DNA of 64,000 nt, from positions 372,001-436,000 of the forward strand of contig NC_016529.1 of the NCBI RefSeq assembly GCF_000236905.1, read 5' to 3'. The translations under genes were made by a program, and so were the position numbers. Of this stretch, positions 41,601 through 50,151 are shown piece by piece. How positions within the stretch are numbered: position 1 is the first letter of the stretch; each line of letters opens with the position of its first letter. The DNA is from Tetrapisispora phaffii CBS 4417 (taxonomy: Eukaryota > Ascomycota > Saccharomycetes > Saccharomycetales > Saccharomycetaceae). The notes under the pieces were generated by a model that worked only from the letters and a program-made list of their open reading frames with translations, did no database searches and was not told the DNA's origin.

Positions 41601-42189
41601 CAACTTCTCTAACGATTTCCATTGCTCTACTACCGCTACCAAAAACTGCCTTGATTATTACAGGAAAGCCAATAGTTTGGGTCAACGATCTTGCTTCCTC
41701 AATTGAGTTTATTGAGTCACTGGATCCTGGAATTATTGGAATATTAGCCTTAAGTGCTAACTTTCTTAAAGATAGTTTATTATTTGCTAAATCTATATTT
41801 TCTGGAGATGGGCCAATCCATTTAATGCCAGATTTTATGATCTGTCTAGCAAATTCTGAATTTTCTGACAAAAACCCATAACCTGGATGAATGAAATCGA
41901 CATCATGCTCCTTAGCAACATCTATGATCTCAGTAATAGCCATATAGGCTCCAACTGGAGTGTATTGAGCTTCTTCCCCAATAACGTAAGCCTCATCAGC
42001 TTTCAACTTATGCATTGATAATCTATCTTCATGTGAATAAATTGCAACTGTTTCCATTGACAACTCATGAGCAGATCTAAAAATTCTAATGGGTATCTCA
42101 CCTCTATTAGCAACTAGCAATTTGTTTCTGCCATTGAAAAGAGAATGGTCTTCTGTGACTACATCCCCATCATCAATATTGTCATTCAT
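38653..42189 (-). CDS. PYC1: Pyruvate carboxylase
   Basis: From the ATG at 42189 the protein has 1178 residues, the length of S. cerevisiae Pyc1. A biotin carboxylase domain begins KLLVANRGEIPIRIFRSA. The carboxyltransferase domain begins near DTTWRDAHQSLLATRVRT and includes GGATFDISMRFL. The C-terminal biotinyl domain has AMKME with the modified lysine at about residue 1137. The enzyme makes oxaloacetate from pyruvate in the cytosol and refills the citric acid cycle. S. cerevisiae has PYC1 (YGL062W) and PYC2 (YBR218C); flanking genes here come from both regions, and DUO1 next door favours PYC1. Confidence 0.97.
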   Translation of the reverse strand: MNDNIDDGDVVTEDHSLFNGRNKLLVANRGEIPIRIFRSAHELSMETVAIYSHEDRLSMHKLKADEAYVIGEEAQYTPVGAYMAITEIIDVAKEHDVDFIHPGYGFLSENSEFARQIIKSGIKWIGPSPENIDLANNKLSLRKLALKANIPIIPGSSDSINSIEEARSLTQTIGFPVIIKAVFGSGSRAMEIVREVEDIADAFQRARSEAIAAFGNGTCFIEKYIEKSKHIEVQILADNYGNVVHLYERDCTVQRKHQNIVEVAPSKILSPHIRNSLLADSVRLAKAAGFQNAGTVEFLIDQNNRYYFIEMNPYIQVGHTITEEIVGIDIIAAQIQITAGASLTQLGLIQDKIAIRGFSIQARITTEDPSNKFQPDSGRLEVYRSSGGNGVRLDGGNAFAGAIISPYYDSMLVKCTCSGSTYEIVRRKMLRALKEFRIRGVKSNIPFLLTLLNNRIFIKGSYWTSFIDDTPSLYQMTSSQNRAQKILQYLSELVVNGPAIKGQVGLPKLLKSPKIPKLYDDKGLEIDVINKAPPMGWRQILLTHGPEEFARQIRNYKGTLIMDTTWRDAHQSLLATRVRTYDLVAIAQTTAHALSGAFALECWGGATFDISMRFLYENPWDRLRKLRKLVPNIPFQMLLRGANGVSYSSLPDNAINHFVNCAKTNGIDIFRVFDSLNDIQQLKVGVDAVKKAGGVVEATICYSGDMLQPGKKYNLDYYLEITEQVVRMGTHILGIKDMAGTMKPAAAKLLIGSLRAKYPHLPLHVHSHDSAGTAVTSMTACALSGADVVDVASNSMSGLTSQGSINALLASLDGEIDTNINVDHVSQLDSYWAEMRLLYSCFEVDLKGPDPEVYHHEIPGGQLANMFFQSQQLGLGDQWEETKRAYKEANYLLGDIIKVTPTSKVVGDLAQFMVSNKLTSDDIRRLASSLSLPGSVMDFFEGLMGKPYGGFPEPFRTDSLRNKRRKLNQRPGLELPPYDLHKIKETLQAKYGNISDEDVASYNMHPQIFEEFQNTKEKYGDLSVIPTKNFLAPPTIGEEIEVTIEKGKNLIARLQAVGTINKETGIREVYFELNGELRKVAVIDKSAAVKKVVNKKADSSNNYHIGAPMTGVIIEIKVQKGNIVRSGQTIAILSAMKMEMAISSPIDGKVKKIYVKDHDNVYSSDLLVELEPISEDQL

Positions 42190-42832
42190 TTCCAAACAAA
42201 CGTATATCGATGTAAATTGTACCTTTCAACTGATCTTAGTTCCGTTTCCAATTTAAAAATAAAAGTTTTGTTGGTATAACCTGGTTGACTGGGATGATAA
42301 GTGCTGCAAAATCGATATACTTTCGGACTACTGTATGATTTGCATAACGAAGAGTATTCTTTATATATGTCCTTATATGCTACAATTTCAGATCTCATCG
42401 ACCGTCGGATTAACTTACTCGACAGAAAATAATGCAGTTAAGAATGAATCAACATTGGAATTCGATGAGTAATGTCCAAAATCGATTGAATCAATCTTTA
42501 AATTATGCCATATAATGCTCAGGCAAGTGAATTTATTAGTACAATTTACTGTGAATTTACATATGTACAGATTTATAAATAATTTTAACTGCAATTGCGA
42601 ACTATGTACCTTCTATGGTGGTCAGTCAACGGACAAGGGCAATGGCATTAAACTGTGGTAGTCTTCTTTGGCCTTACCTCATAAGTATAAATTCATTATT
42701 ATTTTATAGCATTGTTAAGGGCCTAAACTGAATGCGGTGAGTTACCATTGAGAAGTAAATAAACTCTATCGTAAAAATGTATATTATTATTATTCTCTGT
42801 TCTTCTTATTACTGTGTTATTGTTTAGTGGCA
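42190..42832. other. Intergenic, PYC1 promoter and MED31 3' region
   Basis: This 643-bp gap contains no gene that I can support. No strong factor site is recognised. It joins a YGL062-like block to a YGL127-like block, so it marks a synteny junction relative to S. cerevisiae chromosome VII. Confidence 0.4.
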
Positions 42833-43249
42833 TTAACTCTCCCATTTCTCGACCATTTCATTCATCAATTGGCCTCCTTGTAATTGGAGAATTCTTGGTA
42901 GATCCTCGATACCTTCAAGTAATCCATCTTCGTTGATAGTAGCCTTTTCCATGAACCCATTGATCAACTTTAAGACAAATAGTGCATTAGGGTATACTAT
43001 ACATTGTGAATATGGTGGATAGCACCAATACTCTAAATATTTTAAATAGTTCTTGAACTTAGGATCTTTCCAAACTTGAATATTTCCTTTTGTATTTTTC
43101 TTGTCTGCATTCTGTTTATTTTTATTCAAAAAATTAGAGCTGATTGTCTTTTGAGTGAATAAGTAGGTGACATATTGAATATTGGCTAATGACTGGACAA
43201 ATTCTAATTCAACTTCAAACCTAGTAGGTAGATCGACGTTAGTTGACAT
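42833..43249 (-). CDS. SOH1: Mediator subunit Med31 (Soh1) with a lysine/asparagine-rich insertion
   Basis: From the ATG at 43249 the protein has 138 residues (MSTNVDLPTRFEVELEF); the longer frame starts without an ATG. RFEVELEFVQSLANIQYVTYL and FKNYLKYLEYWCYPPYSQCI are near-invariant Med31 signatures. Med31 sits in the Mediator middle module with Med7. Between these signatures lies an insertion of roughly 22 residues rich in Lys and Asn (about residues 40-62) that S. cerevisiae Soh1 (127 residues) lacks, as I recall it. I see no splice signals in it. SCS3 is divergent from it, as with YGL127C and YGL126W. Confidence 0.93.
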   Translation of the reverse strand: MSTNVDLPTRFEVELEFVQSLANIQYVTYLFTQKTISSNFLNKNKQNADKKNTKGNIQVWKDPKFKNYLKYLEYWCYPPYSQCIVYPNALFVLKLINGFMEKATINEDGLLEGIEDLPRILQLQGGQLMNEMVEKWES

Positions 43250-43837
43250 AATTATTATATTTTCTTGCAACACAAAACAGATCGAAAAAAGTGACTTGTC
43301 TTGAACCCGATCTTTGGAATGTTCCAATGGTCAATTATTTAGATGGGAATGAGATATCCAATGGTAATCAACACAAATCTTATTGACAAATGACAAAACA
43401 GTTAAATTAAATGGAATTAGCCAGATGCCAATTGAGTTGAGTTAAGAAGCATGCATTTTATAACAATAAATATCGAATACATTGCAACCTTTTATGTTCT
43501 TACTTCTATCAGATACAAAATATTTTTCAAATCACCGAAATTATAAAATCATTTCTCGTAGTTAAGGGAATGTATGGTTGATTAAAGAGAGCATCCTAAT
43601 AAACAACTAAGGTTCGTTGTACAGAAACCATAGGATACCGGTACACATTACAAATATCAAGAACATTATTATATATATAAATATATATATATATCTCATA
43701 GTTCTTAGTGTGGTCTTTTATTTATTGGTCATTTGTGCTTTCAGTTTGGCGAAGATTAAGGAAAGGATTAACTTGCATAGCAAGGTCCCGATCCTTTATA
43801 AAGAGAGGTATTGATTCATATTACATTAAATTGAAGT
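43250..43837. other. Divergent promoter region, MED31 and SCS3
   Basis: This 588-bp AT-rich gap has a short TA run near 43671-43695. I looked for a CATGTG inositol-response element, expected for some lipid genes, and did not find a convincing one. Confidence 0.4.
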
Positions 43838-45010
43838 ATGATGTACGCCAATTTTAGAAGTATTATATGGTCATTGTTAGCACCATTTTTGTTTATTTTT
43901 GGATACGTGGTATATTTTGCAAGCGATACAGTTAAAACATGGGATATCAATAGAGATAGTATAATAAATTCTGTTTTTGTTAAAAGAGGTTGGTTCTGGA
44001 ACTCACTGGTATTATGGTATGTCATACTCTTTACTAATATAACAATAGTAGATGAACCGAAGCGAAATAACTCCATTGAAGGGAGGAAGACAAAGACAAG
44101 AATCCATACTCTAAATATCAAAAAGTTTATCAAACGATATGTGATAGTGACGATGTGGTGGATTTTATTTACACAAGGTATTCCATTTTTTAAAATTCCA
44201 CCTATTATGGACCTTTGTTTTGTTTTCACTGGAGGTTCTTGTAATTTTGAAATCTTTGATGAATCAAACGCTATTAATATTAAATTCCAAGATTCAGAAT
44301 ATAGGAAGCTTAAATCTTTAAAAAGAATATACAAGATACTTAAGGATTATAAGGAATCATACATTGAATCTTCGTATTTGCACCACCTACGTTGTGCGAT
44401 AGATGAAAATGCTGAAGGTTGCATGGATTTTGTACCTTCTAAAGATACAAATGAATTGATAAAAAAAATACAGGACCTCGATCCGATGGTTCAGTTTATA
44501 TCCTCTAAATGCAAAAGAAATGGGGGCCATTGGGTAGGTGGTCATGATCCTTCAGGGCATATATTTTTACTTACATTGATGATGATGATGATTATAGCAG
44601 AATTACCTAAAATTAATCGTATCAGAAAACAAAATATGATATATCAAAAGGACAGTAAAATTCGAAGGGTAAACATCGTTGAAAAAATAAGTAAAATTAT
44701 TGGCGAAATTATTGGAACTATACCGTCTAGGAGTATTTTAAGTAATGGCTTGTTATCCACTTATGAGAAACTTTACCAATTTTTAATACTACCAATCATG
44801 CAAAATGTCAAGTTAATAATTCAGCTTATTTCATATACGATTCATTTTGCACTTTTCCAAGAACCTGCTGTGCTTCTAATAAGTCTTTTAGGCATGTGGT
44901 GCTATAGTTTTCTTATTACTATCATAGTTTTCCATACGTTTTACGAACAAGTTACAGGGTTCCTCTCTGCATATATTGTTGCTGTGATTATATATAGATT
45001 AGTTAAGTAG
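43838..45010 (+). CDS. SCS3: Scs3, FIT-family lipid phosphatase-like ER membrane protein
   Basis: The 390-residue protein has several hydrophobic segments and the FIT signature: CKRNGGHWVGGHDPSGHIFLL (about residues 226-246) contains one active-site histidine, and a second histidine lies near the C-terminus in IIVFHTFYEQVTGFLSAYI. FIT proteins act in the ER on acyl-CoA or lipid phosphates and help lipid droplets bud. S. cerevisiae SCS3 (YGL126W, 380 residues) was found through inositol auxotrophy. The stop codon lies at the end of a 25-bp unit that is repeated immediately downstream. The end of the convergent YBR220C-like gene is only 78 bp away. Confidence 0.92.
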   Translation: MMYANFRSIIWSLLAPFLFIFGYVVYFASDTVKTWDINRDSIINSVFVKRGWFWNSLVLWYVILFTNITIVDEPKRNNSIEGRKTKTRIHTLNIKKFIKRYVIVTMWWILFTQGIPFFKIPPIMDLCFVFTGGSCNFEIFDESNAINIKFQDSEYRKLKSLKRIYKILKDYKESYIESSYLHHLRCAIDENAEGCMDFVPSKDTNELIKKIQDLDPMVQFISSKCKRNGGHWVGGHDPSGHIFLLTLMMMMIIAELPKINRIRKQNMIYQKDSKIRRVNIVEKISKIIGEIIGTIPSRSILSNGLLSTYEKLYQFLILPIMQNVKLIIQLISYTIHFALFQEPAVLLISLLGMWCYSFLITIIVFHTFYEQVTGFLSAYIVAVIIYRLVK

Positions 45011-45035
45011 GATTATATATAGATTAGTTAAGTAG
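44986..45035. repeat. Perfect 25-bp tandem duplication across the SCS3 stop codon
   Basis: Positions 44986-45010 are repeated exactly at 45011-45035, with a partial third copy of about 7 bp after it. The first unit encodes the last SCS3 codons and stop, and the second supplies another stop in a different frame register. Confidence 0.95.
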
Positions 45036-45088
45036 GATTATAATACAGAATGAATTGATAAATTTTAAATGTCGAATGCTATGTATGA

Positions 45089-46870
45089 TCATATTTGTTT
45101 GCATCTCCATGATTTCGTAGGTAATTTTTGTAATTTTAGTGCTGTTTTCTTTAAGAATGTAAAATATAAAATGATACCAACGGAAACACAAAGTAAATTA
45201 GTTAAGTAGTAACCATCTCTTACCGTAGTGACATCCCCAGTAGAACAAAATGGTAAACCGTCATCCAATTTTAAACTATTTGAAAAGCTTACAGTTGTTG
45301 TAACTTTATCGACACACTTATAGATAGTGAACTTATTAATACACCATAAGATTAAGAATCTTGGCCAAGTACCACCGAAATTGCTTAGTGTATTCAATAA
45401 TGTCATGTATGTGCCTCCAAGTAAAGGATCGGATACCCTCGTGTGAAAAGACGATATACCAACAAATTGGACAGTTTGCATGAAGGAACCCAACAGATGT
45501 TGACCAATCACCAAGAGGAAATACGAGGTTGTGATATTTCCACTCTTTGGGAACGAGTGCACAACATATGAACCCAATATAGCGGCAGTCAAACGTCCAA
45601 TAAAACCGTAAAGCCATGGACTCAACACACCTGCATCCCCTACTAGTTTTTTCGAGAGTCTCTGTAACATAGAGCGTTGATTGTCTTTATTTTCCAATTC
45701 CCATATCTTTGAAGATACCTTGTTATCCTTTGTTAGAGAAGCAGAATTTTCTACATTTGTTGGGTTTGAGTCAGAACTCCATTTGGCTACATAGTAGCCG
45801 AAGACAATTTCGAATGGGAAATCGATCAGAACAGTAACGGCCAGATCCTCTCTTTTGAACCCTTTTTCTAATAGTTTCAAATTGGTTGCGGCCTCGTTAC
45901 ATTGGAACGCAAATTTTGCTACCAAATGTATCAATGCAAGTTGTTGAACTGGTTTCAATTTCAAGACGTTGATGAAGCATCTATATATGTATGCGATACT
46001 CTGAGTCTTCTCCGCAGTTGATACATTTTCATTTGAGAGGAACAACTCTTTGTCATTATATTCTACAATTGCCTTTGCACTCTCTCCTGCTGAACTTGAA
46101 ATTGACGGTAACAATGAATCATTTGGATCGGATGAAGCGTGCAGGGAAGGATGTTCCGTAGTGAAGAATATGATGTAGAAAGTGATCAGAATATAAACTA
46201 AACCGGCGAATTTCATATAAGCGCCTAAACTAACCCAGCCGTACGGCAAAGCCACAGCTCTGAAATATTTGTTAATGAATTCATTTGAATTAAAGGATAA
46301 AAACACCGTGAAGGATAGGAAATAACCAATATTAAGACCAATAGTTTGAGCGGTTGCTGCATACGATAACGCCTGTTTTGACAGGATTGTAAGAGCCCAA
46401 CCATCGACCGCGATATCCTGCGTAGCACATAGAAAAATAAGTAGCGTAAAGATACAGGTCAATTGTACCATGTTCACGTTCAATACCTCTTCCAGTGGAG
46501 TGACTCTGCCGTGGTAAGCATCATCGACCGATTTGAAGATTTTATTCTTGGCGATGAGATGTCCCAAAACGTATAATAACACGCCGGATACTAACTGGAT
46601 AGGGATAATCCACGAACGTCTTCTTCCTAATTTTTTGGAATAGATGGAATCAACGATGGGCGACCAAAGAATCTTCAACGAATATGGATAAGTTGATATG
46701 GAGAAGAAACCCAACTGAGTGAAAGTGGTTTCCTTAATGATTGATTTCAACAAGAACGGCACAGTCCCAAAAGACAAACCAATGGGAATCCCTTGAATAA
46801 AATACAAGGCCACTAACAGATAGAACTGCGGCAGATCACGTTTTGGCAATGAATTAGAAGGTTTAGCCAT
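45089..46870 (-). CDS. Acetyl-CoA transporter-like MFS protein (SLC33A1 family), YBR220C-like
   Basis: From the ATG at 46870 the protein has 593 residues and about 12 membrane segments. LPQFYLLVALYFIQGIPIGLSFGTVPFLLK begins the first, DIAVDGWALTIL follows the fourth or fifth, and a conserved C-terminal FSNFGGTWPRFLILW-type segment is present (as LNTLSNFGGTWPRF). These mark the SLC33/AT-1 family, whose animal member carries acetyl-CoA into the ER. S. cerevisiae YBR220C (560 residues) is uncharacterised. An in-frame ATG at 47080 would add 70 residues with an extra hydrophobic stretch. I prefer 46870, just before the conserved region. Confidence 0.85.
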   Translation of the reverse strand: MAKPSNSLPKRDLPQFYLLVALYFIQGIPIGLSFGTVPFLLKSIIKETTFTQLGFFSISTYPYSLKILWSPIVDSIYSKKLGRRRSWIIPIQLVSGVLLYVLGHLIAKNKIFKSVDDAYHGRVTPLEEVLNVNMVQLTCIFTLLIFLCATQDIAVDGWALTILSKQALSYAATAQTIGLNIGYFLSFTVFLSFNSNEFINKYFRAVALPYGWVSLGAYMKFAGLVYILITFYIIFFTTEHPSLHASSDPNDSLLPSISSSAGESAKAIVEYNDKELFLSNENVSTAEKTQSIAYIYRCFINVLKLKPVQQLALIHLVAKFAFQCNEAATNLKLLEKGFKREDLAVTVLIDFPFEIVFGYYVAKWSSDSNPTNVENSASLTKDNKVSSKIWELENKDNQRSMLQRLSKKLVGDAGVLSPWLYGFIGRLTAAILGSYVVHSFPKSGNITTSYFLLVIGQHLLGSFMQTVQFVGISSFHTRVSDPLLGGTYMTLLNTLSNFGGTWPRFLILWCINKFTIYKCVDKVTTTVSFSNSLKLDDGLPFCSTGDVTTVRDGYYLTNLLCVSVGIILYFTFLKKTALKLQKLPTKSWRCKQI

Positions 46871-47274
46871 TATATCGAAGAGTAGTGTTCGTAATGTTTG
46901 GTCTGTTTGGGTGTTTTTTCGAGTAGTGTAGCGCAGGAAGTGTGAGTTTAAGTTCGGTGATTTTAGAGCAACATTCCTATCAATAAAAAAGGAATGAAAC
47001 TCCTTAATAAACCGTGGTAATAGTAACAAGATCCAGTATGTGCAAGGAAGAATGTTTATAAATAAGGTTAATAATACCATCAAAATGGTGGTATGAATTG
47101 GTTCCTGAGAATTGTTTAAGTTGTCATAACGTCATTTCGCTTCATACAAGCACGCACACATGCACGCTACATTAACGATCACCAGCTCCATTTTTCAGCT
47201 TTTGCAGTTTTTGGAGATTTTGGGATTCAACAAACACTCATCTCCAACTTGATCGGGCCGGGAACCCCGGCACT

Positions 47275-47350
47275 TGAGATTCCAACCCGGACACACACAC
47301 ACACACACAACACGGTGCTGTTGCATGTGTGTGTCCGGGTTGGAATCTCA
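47275..47350. repeat. Perfect 25-bp inverted repeat with 26-nt loop
   Basis: Positions 47275-47299 are the exact reverse complement of 47326-47350. The arms share a unique GAGATTCCAACCCGG part and a CA repeat part. The loop has a short internal 5-bp inverted repeat (CAACA/TGTTG). It lies about 590 bp upstream of MET13. Confidence 0.95.
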
Positions 47351-47493
47351 GTTAGGTGTCGGCAAAGCAGCAGCTCCTGCGCTTAATTGTCTCTTGTCGC
47401 TCGTTTGCGTCACGGCCTTTGTGTGTGTGTGCGTCGTAAACATCCCCCACCGCTTCCCCCCTCGTCCTCCGGGAAAACACGGAGTTCGTCAGG

Positions 47494-47500
47494 TCACGTG
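47494..47500 (+). promoter_or_regulatory. Cbf1 site in the MET13 promoter
   Basis: TCACGTG is the Cbf1 core seen in sulfur-amino-acid promoters. It lies about 440 bp upstream of MET13. Confidence 0.65.
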
Positions 47501-47644
47501 CGATTGACAGAGATCGTCAAGAAGTTTTGGAAGTGAACGCGCAAAAATCAGGGGAGTGGATTGACAAGGCCCGGGAGTTGCACGACTCATTTTAACTGGA
47601 CTCATCACATCTCCCTCACTTCACACAGTGCGAATGCCGGGCAT

Positions 47645-47653
47645 AACTGTGGC
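47645..47653 (+). promoter_or_regulatory. Met31/Met32 site in the MET13 promoter
   Basis: AACTGTGGC matches the Met31/Met32 zinc-finger core (AAACTGTGG) and lies about 290 bp upstream of MET13. Together with the Cbf1 site it is the usual Met4 recruiting pair. Confidence 0.65.
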
Positions 47654-47936
47654 GGCCGCTAATGAATAAGGGATTTATTGATACCAATAAAATAAAAGTC
47701 CATGAGAAAAGGTCCGTAAGTGTGGACAATACACACACACACGCATTACGAACACCAATCGGTCTAATGGGTTCGTTCAAGTGGTTGGAAGCGCTTTTAT
47801 ATATTGATATATATATAAGTACCATAGTATTTCATCATACATTTGGAATGCTCGGCGGCAAGTCTGCTATTCCATTTATCCAGTTACCGCTAGTATCCCC
47901 TAATATCCCCTAATAAACAACTAAAATCCAACAACA

Positions 47937-49886
47937 ATGCGAATCACTGAGAAACTGGTTCGCTCGAATGGAGATGAGTCGAACGGGAACGCAACAACTG
48001 CTGCGACGTTTTCCTTTGAATACTTTGTGCCCAGAACCACCCAAGGTGTTCATAACTTATATGACAGAATGGATCGTATGTACCAAGAGTCGTTACCCCA
48101 ATTTATCGATGTCACTTGGAATGCAGGAGGCGTTAACAATAACTTGACTAACGAAATCGTCTTCACTGCCCAGTCTGTGTTGGGTCTGGAGACGTGCATG
48201 CATTTGACATGCACTAATATGGACATCACTACAATTGATAAGGCGTTGCAACAGGCCTACGAATCCGGCTGTCAAAATATCTTGGCGTTAAGGGGCGACC
48301 CTCCTTTGACCAATGTTGGTGATAGCGTTGGTAAGTCCGGTAACGGCGGCGTCGGTGGCGCTGACATCACCGACGGTAATGCTGACGCTGACACTGCCGC
48401 TTCCGGGGTCTTCCACTATGCTAAGGATCTGGTTGGCTATATTCGATTGAAATACGGCGATTATTTCGATATTGGTGTTGCAGGGTATCCAGAAGGTCAT
48501 GAAGAAGAGAAAGACTCTCAATTGTTGACCAAGTTTCTTAAAGAGAAAATTGATTGTGGGGCTAACTTCATTGTCACTCAAATGTTCTACGATGTAGACA
48601 ATTTTTTGAATTGGTGCAAACTGCTACGTGAGAATGGTATCAATGTGCCTATTATCCCAGGAGTGATGCCAATCTCGACGTATGCTGCATTCTTGAGAAG
48701 AGCGAGATGGTGCAAGATTAACATTCCTGATGAGTTCCTACGTAAATTAGAACCTGTCAAGGATGACGATGAGGCAGTAAGAGAAGTGGGCACTCAACTT
48801 CTTGTCGATATGTGTCGTAAGATTTTGGATAGTGGGTATGTCTCGCACTTGCATCTGTACACTATGAATTTGGAGAAAGCTCCGTTGATGATCTTGGATA
48901 AGCTCAACCTGTTACCGCATTTTGATCTCGACAAGCAGATCGACAGTCATATGACAAATACTGAGACTACCGCGTATTTTGATCAAAGGAATTCGAATAC
49001 CAATGAAACAACCTTATCTATGTTACCTTGGAGAAAATCACTAAATCCAAAGAGGAAGAACGAAGAAGTCAGACCTATCTTTTGGCAAAAAAGACCTTAC
49101 ACTTACGTTGCCAGAACTTCAAAATGGGCGGTGGATGAATTTCCAAATGGTAGATTTGGTGATTCTTCCTCCCCAGCGTTCGGCGACTTGGATCTTTGTG
49201 GGTCCACTCTTATCAGACAATCACCAAAAAAATCATTTGAATTATGGTCAACTCCAAAAACTATGAATGATTTGGCACTGTTAGTTATATCTTACTTGAA
49301 AGGTGATATTAAATGTTTACCTTGGTCAGATATTCCGATTAGTAACGAAATTGATGTTATTTTTGATCATTTGATCGAATTGAATCAAAGAAATATCATC
49401 ACAATTAATTCTCAACCACAAGTCAATGGTGTCAGATCCAACGTTAAAGATATAGGATGGGGTCCAAAAGATGGATACGTCTATCAAAAACAATATTTGG
49501 AGTTCCTATTACCAAAGGAAAAATTATCAATTTTGGAACAGGAATTGGAAAATAATGATATCTTGACTTTTTTTGCAATCGATTGTAATGGTAATTTATC
49601 CTCAAATCATCCAGATGGCTCTAAGGCAAACGCTGTCACATGGGGTATTTTCCCAGGTAGGGAGGTTCTCCAACCAACTATTGTGGAAAAGATCTCATTT
49701 ATAGCTTGGAAAGAAGAATTTTATAGGATCTTGGAGGATTGGAGAAATATTTTCATTAATAATGAGAATGATGATAGTGTCGCGCTATTGAATCATTTGA
49801 TTAACGACTATGTTCTAGTAAACATTGTCGATAATGATTATATTGATCCAGAAGATAAAATTTTTACTTTATTGAAAAGGATCTAA
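47937..49886 (+). CDS. MET13: Methylenetetrahydrofolate reductase Met13, with a Gly/Asp/Ala-rich insertion
   Basis: The 649-residue protein has the TIM-barrel MTHFR domain (FSFEYFVPRTTQGVHNLYDRMDRMY near residue 25, then THLTC-like MHLTCTNMD and LALRGDPP) and the eukaryotic C-terminal domain, ending DPEDKIFTLLKRI. It makes 5-methyltetrahydrofolate for methionine synthesis. S. cerevisiae Met13 (YGL125W) is 600 residues. About 28 of the extra residues form a Gly/Asp/Ala-rich insertion at about 129-156, directly after the LRGDPP motif. The first 1 kb of the gene is GC-richer than the rest. Confidence 0.96.
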   Translation: MRITEKLVRSNGDESNGNATTAATFSFEYFVPRTTQGVHNLYDRMDRMYQESLPQFIDVTWNAGGVNNNLTNEIVFTAQSVLGLETCMHLTCTNMDITTIDKALQQAYESGCQNILALRGDPPLTNVGDSVGKSGNGGVGGADITDGNADADTAASGVFHYAKDLVGYIRLKYGDYFDIGVAGYPEGHEEEKDSQLLTKFLKEKIDCGANFIVTQMFYDVDNFLNWCKLLRENGINVPIIPGVMPISTYAAFLRRARWCKINIPDEFLRKLEPVKDDDEAVREVGTQLLVDMCRKILDSGYVSHLHLYTMNLEKAPLMILDKLNLLPHFDLDKQIDSHMTNTETTAYFDQRNSNTNETTLSMLPWRKSLNPKRKNEEVRPIFWQKRPYTYVARTSKWAVDEFPNGRFGDSSSPAFGDLDLCGSTLIRQSPKKSFELWSTPKTMNDLALLVISYLKGDIKCLPWSDIPISNEIDVIFDHLIELNQRNIITINSQPQVNGVRSNVKDIGWGPKDGYVYQKQYLEFLLPKEKLSILEQELENNDILTFFAIDCNGNLSSNHPDGSKANAVTWGIFPGREVLQPTIVEKISFIAWKEEFYRILEDWRNIFINNENDDSVALLNHLINDYVLVNIVDNDYIDPEDKIFTLLKRI

Positions 49887-50151
49887 TTTTTTAAAACAGT
49901 CAACCAAAGTTACTACTTTTGGTATCACATTATTCAACATATCACACTGGTATTCATATTGAATACTTTAAACTTATACTCATAACTGATAAACAAATTT
50001 TGCATCTCAACATGAACAAAAGAAATAAAGTCATATATTTATTAATATAAGCTTGTATATAGTTAAAAGTCTATACTCATTAATAAACGTATTTTAAACT
50101 ATATGGTCTATAAATTGAACTTTCTTCGTTTGTATTATCTTGCTAATTAAA

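Larger units (their letters stand above)
46871..47936. other. Divergent promoter region, YBR220C-like gene and MET13, GC-rich
   Basis: This 1066-bp gap contains a perfect 25-bp inverted repeat, CA/GT runs, a Cbf1 site and a Met31/32 site, described separately. Two CCCCT motifs in a 10-bp direct repeat (47897-47901 and 47907-47911) lie just before the MET13 start. No protein or RNA gene is recognised. Confidence 0.5.

Noticed and set aside
42186..42398. A 70-codon frame upstream of PYC1
   Set aside because: It overlaps the PYC1 start region and shows no recognisable features. It is more likely leader and promoter sequence.
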